Shown piece after piece: positions 9,172 through 15,203 of a stretch of DNA of 37,074 bases (position 1 is its first letter; each line of letters begins with the position of its first letter). The position numbers and the translations under genes are program-made. Source of the stretch: Mycobacteriales bacterium. Lineage in GTDB: Bacteria; Actinomycetota; Actinomycetes; JAFAQI01; DASSKL01. The notes beneath the pieces are model-generated. The model saw only the letters and a list, made by a program, of their open reading frames with translations. It was not told the DNA's origin and searched no databases. The DNA lies in assembly GCA_035690485.1 (NCBI GenBank), contig DASSKL010000096.1, positions 1 to 37,074 of the forward strand, given 5' to 3'.

Positions 9172-10566
9172 TCAGGCCAGCGGGCGGCCGGTGCGGCGCA
9201 CTGCCACGCCGCAACCCACGAGCAGCAACGCCAGCAGCGCGACCAGCCGTGCGTCGAACCCCGTGAACGGCAGCGGTCCGGTGGCGGCCGGGGCAACTTC
9301 GGTGCCCTGGTTGCCCGACCGACCCGCACTGCCGGTCTGGCCGGCGTTGCCGGACTGGCCGCCGGTCTGACCCGCGTTGCCCGACTGGCCCGGGTTGCCC
9401 GACCGGCCGGGGACCGTCGCGCCCTGCTGTTGGCTGGCCGGAACGGTGGCGGTGGTGCCCTTGGCCGGCGTGGAGGAACCGGTTACCACGCCGATCGCCG
9501 GCAGGCCGGACTGGGAGGTGCCGGTCAGCACCGCGGCGGTCTCCGTCGGCAACGACCCCGTGCCCGCCTTGGCGTAGACGCAGATCAGCTCGATCAGCGG
9601 GTTGAGCGGGATGTCGCACTGCCCCCCGACCTGCTGGTTGTCGACGATCTGGTTGCCGTTGACGTTGGCGATGTAGGCGGAGCCCTTGCCGCTGCTGTCG
9701 GTGTGCGCGTAGAGCAGGTAGAGGCTCAGGCAGCTGTTGTCGGAGCAGTCGGCGTCGCTCTTGTCGCTGCCCGCCACCAGGTGTACGCCGTAGCTGGTGG
9801 TCGAGCCGCTCGACGTGTCGGGGCTGCCTTGCGTGTAGGACGCGGTCGACTCGCTGTGCAGCACGTCGAGGAAGAGCGCCGACGGCAGCATCAGGGTCAG
9901 CAGCGACGCCGAGCTGGTCGCGGTCCACGTGTCGCCCTGGGTCTGCGTGCGCGCGTCGTAGGGCATCGCCGCAAGCCCGAGCGGGGCCAGCGGGTTGTCA
10001 CCTGCGCCGAGGAGGGTGCCGTTCTTGTGGTCGTTGGCGCCCTTGGCCGTGCCGCCGACGACGGTCTGCCCACCGAGCTCGAGCGGGTCGGCGGTGGACG
10101 ACGTCTTCGACTGGTCACTCGTCGCGGTGGCCGACGAGTGGGCGATCGCGATGACGCCGCTTACGTTCGCCGCGTAGGCCTCCGCCGTGCCGTCGGGCGC
10201 GGGCGAGGCGGTCGCGGTGGCCGACGGCGACGTCGTGCCGGCCGGCAGGGCCAGCGTCGAGCTCGACGCCGCGGGCGCGGCATCGGTGAGGGTCGTGGGG
10301 GCGGGGACGAGCTGCGGAGCCGTGGTCGCACCGGTCACCGTGCTCACCGTCGAGGTGACGGTCGACACGGCGGAGGTGAGCGTGCTGCCCGACGTCGACG
10401 TGTCCCCGGCCGATGTCGTGCTGCCCGAGGGCGCGACCGTGCTCGTCACGGTCGACGTGGTGCCGCTGACAGTGCCGGTGAGGCTCGAACCCACGTCGGC
10501 GAACGCCGTGGTCGGGATGACGAGCAACGGAGCAGCGATCGCTGCGACGACAACGGCGCGCTTCAT
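9172..10566 (-). CDS. Secreted Ser/Thr- and Gly-rich surface protein with LPFTG anchor motif
   Basis: The 464-residue protein starts MKRAVVVAAIAAPLL, a signal peptide with a likely cut after AFA (residue 22). A Ser/Thr/Val-rich low-complexity stretch follows (about 23-110). A globular central region (about 130-355) contains four Cys in two clusters (ADCSDNSC and GGQCDIPLNPLIELIC). A GNxGQS/GNAGQT repeat region (about 380-420) then leads to LPFTG at 432-436, a hydrophobic helix and a RRTGR tail. That is the classic sortase sorting signal, so it is probably linked to the cell wall; if no matching sortase exists it would be membrane-anchored. No known domain is recognised in the central region. 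It ends 4 bp from the cyclase fusion, which is convergent. The start is the ATG at 10564-10566; the longer frame upstream overlaps the next gene. Confidence 0.85.
   Translation of the reverse strand: MKRAVVVAAIAAPLLVIPTTAFADVGSSLTGTVSGTTSTVTSTVAPSGSTTSAGDTSTSGSTLTSAVSTVTSTVSTVTGATTAPQLVPAPTTLTDAAPAASSSTLALPAGTTSPSATATASPAPDGTAEAYAANVSGVIAIAHSSATATSDQSKTSSTADPLELGGQTVVGGTAKGANDHKNGTLLGAGDNPLAPLGLAAMPYDARTQTQGDTWTATSSASLLTLMLPSALFLDVLHSESTASYTQGSPDTSSGSTTSYGVHLVAGSDKSDADCSDNSCLSLYLLYAHTDSSGKGSAYIANVNGNQIVDNQQVGGQCDIPLNPLIELICVYAKAGTGSLPTETAAVLTGTSQSGLPAIGVVTGSSTPAKGTTATVPASQQQGATVPGRSGNPGQSGNAGQTGGQSGNAGQTGSAGRSGNQGTEVAPAATGPLPFTGFDARLVALLALLLVGCGVAVRRTGRPLA
9300..9420 (-). repeat. Degenerate repeats coding GNAGQT/GNPGQS units
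   Basis: The minus strand encodes a run of six-residue Gly-Asn/Ser-x-Gly-Gln/Arg-Ser/Thr units just before the LPFTG anchor. On DNA level near-identical stretches recur around CCGGCGTTGCC and GACTGGCC. It looks like a wall-spanning spacer. Confidence 0.65.
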
Positions 10567-10661
10567 GGGGACCCCCGCGGTATGGCCTCGATGTGGCTTT
10601 TGCGCGCATTGTGCCCCCTGACGGCCGTGAGTGAAACATCGCCCACGCAGAGTGACGACGT

Positions 10662-12398
10662 TCAGGCCTGCGCGCCCTCCGGCGCGAGCGCTGGATCGAG
10701 GTCGGCGTCGTCGTCGTCCGCAGCAGCGGCACGGCGGCGCAGCCGTACGACCACCGCGGCGGCGATGGCGATCGTGACGGCGCCGGCGGCGATGAAGGGG
10801 GAGAGCGAGTACCAGCGCGACCACGGCGCGACGACCAGCATGTTCGACATGTCGTCGGTGATCGGCGTGTGGGGCCCTGCGGCCCAGAAGGAGTTGACCA
10901 GCGACGCGAAAGCGTGCACCTCGATCGCCGCCGCGGCCGCGAGACATCCGGGCACGACCAGCAGGGTGGTCCACCGCACGACATCGCGCGGGCCCCGGCC
11001 GCCGGCGGTGAGCAGCGCGTCGACCGCGACGGCCGCCAGGACGGCCAGCGACGGCACCAGCCCGTAGAGGTAGCGACCCTGCAGCCCCGGGGTGGTGCCG
11101 TAGTGGAAGTAGACCGACGCGCTCCCGGCCGTGATCAGCACGAGGTAGAAGCCGAGCGGCAGCAGGATCAGCAGGAGCAGCAGCCGCGACCCGTGCCGGC
11201 GTACCCCCGCGATCAGCGAGACGGCGATCAGGGCGACGGTGGTGAACGCGAGCAGCAGCGCGGTGGCCCGCGACAGCGTGGCGAAGCCCGCTGCGCCGGT
11301 CGGTTCGAAGAAGCTCCGCGGGACCAGGTCCTCGATCGTCGACAGGAAGTGCCCGACCGGGGGCCGGTGGGCGAGCCGGGGACCGCGGATCTGCTGGACG
11401 GCATCGACGCCGTAGCCCTGGGGCTGGATCTGCCCGTAAAGCACCAGGTTGCGCAACCACCACCAGCCGCCGACGACGAAGCCGACGCCCCAGCACACCA
11501 GCAGCGGACGCCACGCGAATGCCCGGTGCCGCCACCAGGCGACGGCGTAGGCGAGCAGCATCGCGACCACCAGCGTCAGTGCGAAGCCCTTGGTCAGCAG
11601 CGCGAGCCCGAGCAGCACGCCGGACCACGCCGCCGTGCGCCAGGACAGGTCGCCGCGACCGATCCGGACCGCACCGATGAGCACCGCTGCGGTCAGTACC
11701 GCGAGCAGCCCGTCGTTGTTGACCATGCCGCCCACCCGGATCACTCCGGGCACGGCGAGCGTCAGCGCGGCCGCGGCTACCGGGACCGGTGGTGGCGCGC
11801 GAAGGGCCCGGGCGAGCCCCCAGGCCAGCAGCGGGAGCCACGCGATGATGAACGCGCTGACCAGCCGCAGCGCGAACAGGAAGTGCGTGAACGGCATCTG
11901 ATCCCACGCGCCCGGCCAGGCCCGCACGAGCAGCGCCGCCGTCGCGTAGTAGAGCGGTGGGTGCTGCACGATCTGGTTCGGCAGGCCGCCGGAGCTCTTG
12001 TCGCCGCCCTCCTGGTCGAACGACGGCCGCTTGCCGCGCGGCGGGATCGGCAGCTTGCTGAACGGCCGCACGTTCAGGTGGTTGTAGAAGTACGTCGACG
12101 GGATGGCGACGCCCTGGGCGACGTAGCGATGCCCGGGCGCGGGCCAGCCGTCGCCCTCCAGCAGCGACACCACCATGTCGACGTGCTGCGGTTCGTCGAA
12201 CCCGGCGTACGGCGGGAACGCGATTGCCGACGCGGCGCTCAGGCTGAACGTCAGCCCGCAGAGCAGCCACACGATCAGCGGCGGGGCCGCCAGGAGCGCG
12301 ACGACCCGCCGGCCGGTTCGCAACGCCGCGTCTCCGCGTCGGCGCCGATGGCTGGTGGGCCGGTCCTCGGCGTCCGAGCCGGCGCGCGCAGATGACAT
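10662..12398 (-). CDS. Polytopic membrane protein, DUF2142/GT-C glycosyltransferase-like
   Basis: The 578-residue protein has an Arg-rich cytoplasmic N-terminus, a first helix near residues 33-55, and right after it an outer loop with PPYAGFDEPQHVD. This Asp-Glu-Pro acidic loop is typical of DUF2142 proteins and of GT-C lipid-linked-sugar transferases. About ten further hydrophobic segments follow and the C-terminus is acidic (AADDDDADLD). It probably handles a polyprenyl-linked sugar or cell-wall glycan, but donor and acceptor are unknown. I chose the ATG at 12396-12398: a TATGGT box at 12409-12414 lies 10 nt before it and overlaps the alternative ATG at 12411-12413, which therefore is unlikely to be used. 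The neighbouring anchored surface protein is on the same strand 95 bp downstream. Confidence 0.82.
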   Translation of the reverse strand: MSSARAGSDAEDRPTSHRRRRGDAALRTGRRVVALLAAPPLIVWLLCGLTFSLSAASAIAFPPYAGFDEPQHVDMVVSLLEGDGWPAPGHRYVAQGVAIPSTYFYNHLNVRPFSKLPIPPRGKRPSFDQEGGDKSSGGLPNQIVQHPPLYYATAALLVRAWPGAWDQMPFTHFLFALRLVSAFIIAWLPLLAWGLARALRAPPPVPVAAAALTLAVPGVIRVGGMVNNDGLLAVLTAAVLIGAVRIGRGDLSWRTAAWSGVLLGLALLTKGFALTLVVAMLLAYAVAWWRHRAFAWRPLLVCWGVGFVVGGWWWLRNLVLYGQIQPQGYGVDAVQQIRGPRLAHRPPVGHFLSTIEDLVPRSFFEPTGAAGFATLSRATALLLAFTTVALIAVSLIAGVRRHGSRLLLLLILLPLGFYLVLITAGSASVYFHYGTTPGLQGRYLYGLVPSLAVLAAVAVDALLTAGGRGPRDVVRWTTLLVVPGCLAAAAAIEVHAFASLVNSFWAAGPHTPITDDMSNMLVVAPWSRWYSLSPFIAAGAVTIAIAAAVVVRLRRRAAAADDDDADLDPALAPEGAQA

Positions 12399-12408
12399 GG
12401 CGCCCCAC

Positions 12409-12414
12409 ACCATA
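12409..12414 (-). promoter_or_regulatory. Putative -10 box (TATGGT) of the DUF2142-like gene
   Basis: TATGGT on the minus strand ends 10 nt before the ATG at 12398. It implies a transcript with a leader of only a few bases. Confidence 0.45.
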
Positions 12415-12479
12415 GACAGCAGTGATCGCCGGCTGCGGTCATCGACCCGCCGGAGCCTTGCCCGGCGCCGCGCGGCAAG

Positions 12480-12485
12480 TACTGT
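12480..12485 (+). promoter_or_regulatory. Putative -10 box (TACTGT), leaderless start of the LLM oxidoreductase gene
   Basis: TACTGT is followed by 7 nt and then the ATG at 12493. There is no Shine-Dalgarno. This is the spacing expected when transcription starts at the A of the start codon. Confidence 0.55.
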
Positions 12486-12492
12486 CCGCGCC

Positions 12493-13407
12493 ATGCGATT
12501 CAGCGTGTGGCCGAGTCCGGGCCGACCGTGGTCCGACGTGCTTGCGATCGTCGCCCACTGCGACGCCACCGGGTGGGACGGCGCCTACGCCGCCGACCAC
12601 TTCATGCCCAACGACCCGGGCGGCGCGCAACCGCTCGACGGGCCGGTCCTCGAGTGCTGGTCGGTCCTTGCCGCGCTCGCCGCCCGCACCGAGCGGCTGC
12701 GGCTCGGCAGCCTCGTGACGGGCAACCTCTACCGGCACCCGGCCGTCCTCGCGAACATCGCGGCGACCGTCGACCACGTGTCCGGCGGGCGGCTGGTCGT
12801 GGGTCTCGGCGCCGGCTGGCAGGTGAACGAGCACGCGGCGTACGGCATCGACCTGATGTCGACCACCGAGCGGCTCGACCGGTTCGAGGAGGCGTGCGCG
12901 GTGCTTCGCTCGCTGCTGCACGAGCAGCGGACGACGTTCGCCGGCGCGCACTACACGATCACCGACGCGCCGTGCGACCCGAAGCCGGTGCAGCCACGGC
13001 TTCCGCTTCTGGTGGGTGGCCGCGGCGAGAAGCGGACGCTGCGGATCGCCGCTCGCCACGCCGACGAGTGGAACGCGTGGACCACTCCGGAGCAGTTCGC
13101 GCACAAGAGCGCCGTGCTCGACCGGCACTGCGCCGACGTCGGCCGCGACCCCGCCGACATTCGGCGATCCACGCAGGCGCTGGTGCACCTCGGCACCGAC
13201 GAGGAACGGCTGGCCAAGCACCGATCGGGTGGTTCCGGGTTCCCGCAGCTGGTCGGGACTCCGGCGGAGATGCTCGACCAGGTCGGCGCCTACGCCGCGG
13301 TCGGCGTCGACGAGTTCATCGTGCCCGACTGGACCATGGGCCAGGTCGAGCGCACGCTCGACACCCTCGACCTCTTCCGGACCGAGGTCGCCGCGAAGCT
13401 GCGCTGA
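12493..13407 (+). CDS. LLM-class (luciferase-like) F420-dependent oxidoreductase
   Basis: The 304-residue protein starts MRFSVWPSPGRPWSDV and folds as a luciferase-like TIM barrel. Recognisable elements are the GWDGAYAADHFMP segment near residues 32-44, the LGSLVTGNLYRHPAVLANIAATVDHVSGGR block typical of F420-binding LLM enzymes (about 77-105), and LPLLVGGRGEKRTLRIAARHADEWN near 169-193. Enzymes of this clade use reduced F420 or FMN to reduce or oxygenate small organic substrates in the cytoplasm; the substrate here is unknown. A much longer open frame exists upstream, but family alignment and the TACTGT box both support this ATG. It diverges from the DUF2142-like gene with about 95 bp between starts. 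Confidence 0.9.
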   Translation: MRFSVWPSPGRPWSDVLAIVAHCDATGWDGAYAADHFMPNDPGGAQPLDGPVLECWSVLAALAARTERLRLGSLVTGNLYRHPAVLANIAATVDHVSGGRLVVGLGAGWQVNEHAAYGIDLMSTTERLDRFEEACAVLRSLLHEQRTTFAGAHYTITDAPCDPKPVQPRLPLLVGGRGEKRTLRIAARHADEWNAWTTPEQFAHKSAVLDRHCADVGRDPADIRRSTQALVHLGTDEERLAKHRSGGSGFPQLVGTPAEMLDQVGAYAAVGVDEFIVPDWTMGQVERTLDTLDLFRTEVAAKLR

Positions 13408-13413
13408 TTCGCG

Positions 13414-13827
13414 TCAGCGGCTCGCGACGGGGGCGCCGCCCATCAGCACGTCGAACGCCCGGCCGCCCGCCGGTCCGTCGAACGAGAGGGCCGGCACCGC
13501 CGGCGGCCGCACCGGTCCGCCGTCGTCGGCGAGGCCGAGACCGGGGTCGAGGTCGGGGTCGAGCTCCGGGCCGAGATCCGGGTCGATCGGCGCGTCGGAG
13601 CGCCGAGCTGAGGCGTGGCTGACGGCCGCGGCGACGCGGCGGTCGAGATCCTCCACCCGCGCCTCGAGCTGGGACAGTCCCTGCCGCTCGCTGTCGAGGT
13701 AGCTGCCGAGCCGGGCCTCGAGGCGAAACATGCGGACCTGCAGGGCCGCGACCTCGGCCTCGTGCTGGCCCCGCTGCACCGCCATCGCGACACGCAGCCG
13801 GCGCGCCTCCCACGACATCGTCTCCAC
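13414..13827 (-). CDS. Hypothetical coiled-coil protein with acidic Pro/Asp-rich tail
   Basis: I do not recognise this 137-residue protein. The first half, about residues 8-67, is a heptad-rich helix (EVAALQVRMFRLEARLGSYL, then QLEARVEDLDRRVAAAV) that should form a coiled coil. The second half is acidic and proline-rich (PDLGPELDPDLDPGLG). It has very high GC3 in this frame, which supports it as a real gene. The start could be GTG 13827, preceded by CAGACT 7 nt upstream as in the leaderless genes of this window, or ATG 13818. It lies 56 bp downstream of the peroxiredoxin gene on the same strand and is convergent with the LLM oxidoreductase gene (6 bp between stops). A scaffold role is possible but unsupported. 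Confidence 0.65.
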   Translation of the reverse strand: METMSWEARRLRVAMAVQRGQHEAEVAALQVRMFRLEARLGSYLDSERQGLSQLEARVEDLDRRVAAAVSHASARRSDAPIDPDLGPELDPDLDPGLGLADDGGPVRPPAVPALSFDGPAGGRAFDVLMGGAPVASR

Positions 13828-13883
13828 GTGCCCTAGTCTGCCTCCTCCCCGGCACGGCACGTGGGGGAGTCCCCGAAAGGTCG

Positions 13884-14342
13884 TCAGCTCGCCGCGCGGA
13901 TGTCCTCCAGCACCTCGGCGGCGTGGCCGGCGACGTCGGTGACCTCGTAGGTCTTCGCGATGGTCTGGTCGGGCGCGATCAGGAAGGTGATCCGCTTCGG
14001 GAGGGCGGCCCAGTCGTCGTCGGGCGGCCGGGCGGCGCCGTAGGCCGTGCCCACCGCCTTGTCCACGTCGCAGAGCAGCCGGAAGGTGAAGCCTTGCTTC
14101 GTGCGGAACTCGAGGTTCTCCGCGGGGGTGTCGAACGACGCGCCGAGAATGACCGCGTCTACCGACTCGAACTCGGGGGCTCGATCACGGAACCCCTGGC
14201 CTTCCCGGGTTCAACCGGGGGTCGATGCCTTGGGGTACCACCAGAGGACCACCCAGCGGCCGGCGTAGTCCGACAGGCTGACGTCGTTGCCGTCCTGGTC
14301 GAGCAACGTGAACTGCGGGGCCTGCTCGCCGACCGCCACCAT
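13884..14342 (-). CDS. Selenocysteine-containing peroxiredoxin, PrxQ/BCP type (in-frame TGA = Sec44)
   Basis: The frame runs from ATG 14342 (Shine-Dalgarno GGGAGGTG six bases upstream) to TGA 13884-13886. It holds a single internal TGA at codon 44 and codes 152 residues, the usual length of the bacterioferritin-comigratory/PrxQ family. The start reads VGEQAPQFTLLDQDGNDVSL, typical of thiol peroxidases. The catalytic motif PxxxTxxC appears as P37-KAS-T41-PG-[TGA44], followed by TREGQGFRD, the normal continuation of TPGCTxEAxxFRD. After the TGA the frame keeps all family features, including Arg117 before TFLI. The usual PrxQ resolving Cys five residues later is Gln49; Cys91 is the only cysteine. 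A SECIS-like hairpin follows the TGA. It should reduce hydroperoxides in the cytoplasm using a selenol. A recent Cys-to-stop mutation is the alternative. It diverges from the ABC ATPase gene. Confidence 0.85.
14176..14196 (-). promoter_or_regulatory. Putative bacterial SECIS hairpin of the peroxiredoxin mRNA
   Basis: In the mRNA sense, 14 nt after the UGA a 7-bp stem GGGGUUC/GAGCCCC (one U-G wobble) closes a 7-nt loop CGUGAUC. The apical loop begins 22 nt past the UGA and has G as its second base followed by U. Bacterial SECIS elements recognised by SelB sit just downstream of the UGA, with an apical loop roughly 16-37 nt away and a G among its first two bases; this one fits. Other foldings of this GC-rich stretch are possible. 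Confidence 0.6.
14211..14213 (-). other. In-frame TGA at the peroxidatic cysteine position (Sec codon)
   Basis: This is codon 44 of the peroxiredoxin. It occupies the exact site of the active Cys in PxxxTxxC, and the reading frame is open on both sides. Confidence 0.8.
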
Positions 14343-14348
14343 GCGCGC

Positions 14349-14356
14349 CACCTCCC
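14349..14356 (-). promoter_or_regulatory. Ribosome binding site of the peroxiredoxin gene
   Basis: GGGAGGTG lies 6 nt before ATG 14342. A good ribosome binding site in front of only 43 codons before a TGA argues that the full frame is translated. Confidence 0.75.
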
Positions 14357-14387
14357 GTGTGTGCGCCGCCGGCGTGCGTCCGTGCCG

Positions 14388-14393
14388 TAGGTT
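14388..14393 (+). promoter_or_regulatory. Putative -10 box (TAGGTT), leaderless start of the lone ABC ATPase gene
   Basis: TAGGTT, 6 nt, then GTG 14400, with no Shine-Dalgarno. The box lies in the 57-bp region shared with the divergent peroxiredoxin gene. Confidence 0.55.
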
Positions 14394-14399
14394 CGGCCC

Positions 14400-15191
14400 G
14401 TGCCCGGCGACGCTGTCCTCGAGTTGTCCGGGGTGACCGTACGCCGAGACGGCGCCGTCCTGCTCGCCCCGCTGGACTGGCGTGTCGGCGCGGGGGAGCG
14501 CTGGGTGGTGCTGGGCGCCAACGGGGCGGGGAAGACCACGTTGCTGCAGGTCGCGACCGGGATGATCGCGCCGTCGGCGGGCAGCGTCCGGCTGCTCGGC
14601 GAGAGCCTCGCCGAGGCCGACCTCGACGACCTGCTGCCCAGGGTCGGCTGGTCCAGCGCCGCGCTCGCCGAGCAGCTGCCGCGCGACGAGCGCGCGGTCG
14701 ACGTGGTGCTCACTGCGACCTACGCCGCGGTGCGTCGTGGCGGCGAGACCTACGACGCCGCCGACGAGGCGCGGGCCCGCGCCCTGCTGGCGCAGCTCGG
14801 CTGCCGCCAGCTCGTCGACCGGACGTTCGGCACCCTGTCGGAGGGGGAGCGCAAGCGGGTGCAGCTGGCCCGCGCGCTGATGCCCGACCCCGAGCTGCTG
14901 GTCATGGACGAGCCGGCGGCCGGGCTCGACCTTGGGGGGCGCGAGGCGTTGCTGCGCCGGCTGGCGCGGGTCGCGGCCGACCCCGCGTCACCCACGCTGG
15001 TGCTCGTGACCCACCACGTCGAGGAGATCCCGGCCGGCTTCACCCACGCCCTGCTGCTGCGCGGCGGTCGGGTCGTCGCGGCCGGCCCGCTCGCCGACGT
15101 GCTGACCGAGCGAGCTCTCTCGACGTGTTTCGGGCTGCCTCTGTGGGTCACCCGCCGCGGCGGCCGTTACGCCGCCCAGGCGCGCGTCTGA
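14400..15191 (+). CDS. ABC transporter ATP-binding protein (stand-alone)
   Basis: The 263-residue nucleotide-binding protein has Walker A GANGAGKTT (residues 39-47), signature LSEGERKRV (146-154), Walker B LLVMDEP with D170/E171 and the switch His in LVTHHVEEIP. The form of the signature and the THHVEEIP end resemble the YlmA/ModF-like lone ATPases and metal or cofactor importers. No permease or binding-protein gene is next to it, so it either serves a permease coded elsewhere or acts as a soluble ATPase. The start is GTG 14400, 6 nt after a TAGGTT box. The GT20 gene follows after 12 bp, probably in the same transcript. Substrate unknown. Confidence 0.88.
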   Translation: MPGDAVLELSGVTVRRDGAVLLAPLDWRVGAGERWVVLGANGAGKTTLLQVATGMIAPSAGSVRLLGESLAEADLDDLLPRVGWSSAALAEQLPRDERAVDVVLTATYAAVRRGGETYDAADEARARALLAQLGCRQLVDRTFGTLSEGERKRVQLARALMPDPELLVMDEPAAGLDLGGREALLRRLARVAADPASPTLVLVTHHVEEIPAGFTHALLLRGGRVVAAGPLADVLTERALSTCFGLPLWVTRRGGRYAAQARV

Positions 15192-15203
15192 CAGTGTTGT
15201 CGC

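Noticed and set aside
9300-9420. Repeats as a CRISPR array
   Set aside because: Units are short, degenerate and in frame with a secreted protein; there are no unique spacers of constant length.
13884-14066. Short 60-codon frame as a separate small gene
   Set aside because: It is in frame with the upstream part, has no ribosome site of its own and starts in the middle of the peroxiredoxin fold.
14211-14213. TGA as a sequencing error or plain nonsense mutation
   Set aside because: It cannot be excluded from one sequence, but the exact match to the catalytic cysteine, the open frame beyond it and the SECIS-like hairpin make Sec the better reading.
14201-14222. GGTTCAACC-like stretch that resembles a tRNA T-arm
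   Set aside because: No acceptor or anticodon stem can be built around it. It lies within the peroxiredoxin coding frame at the TGA.
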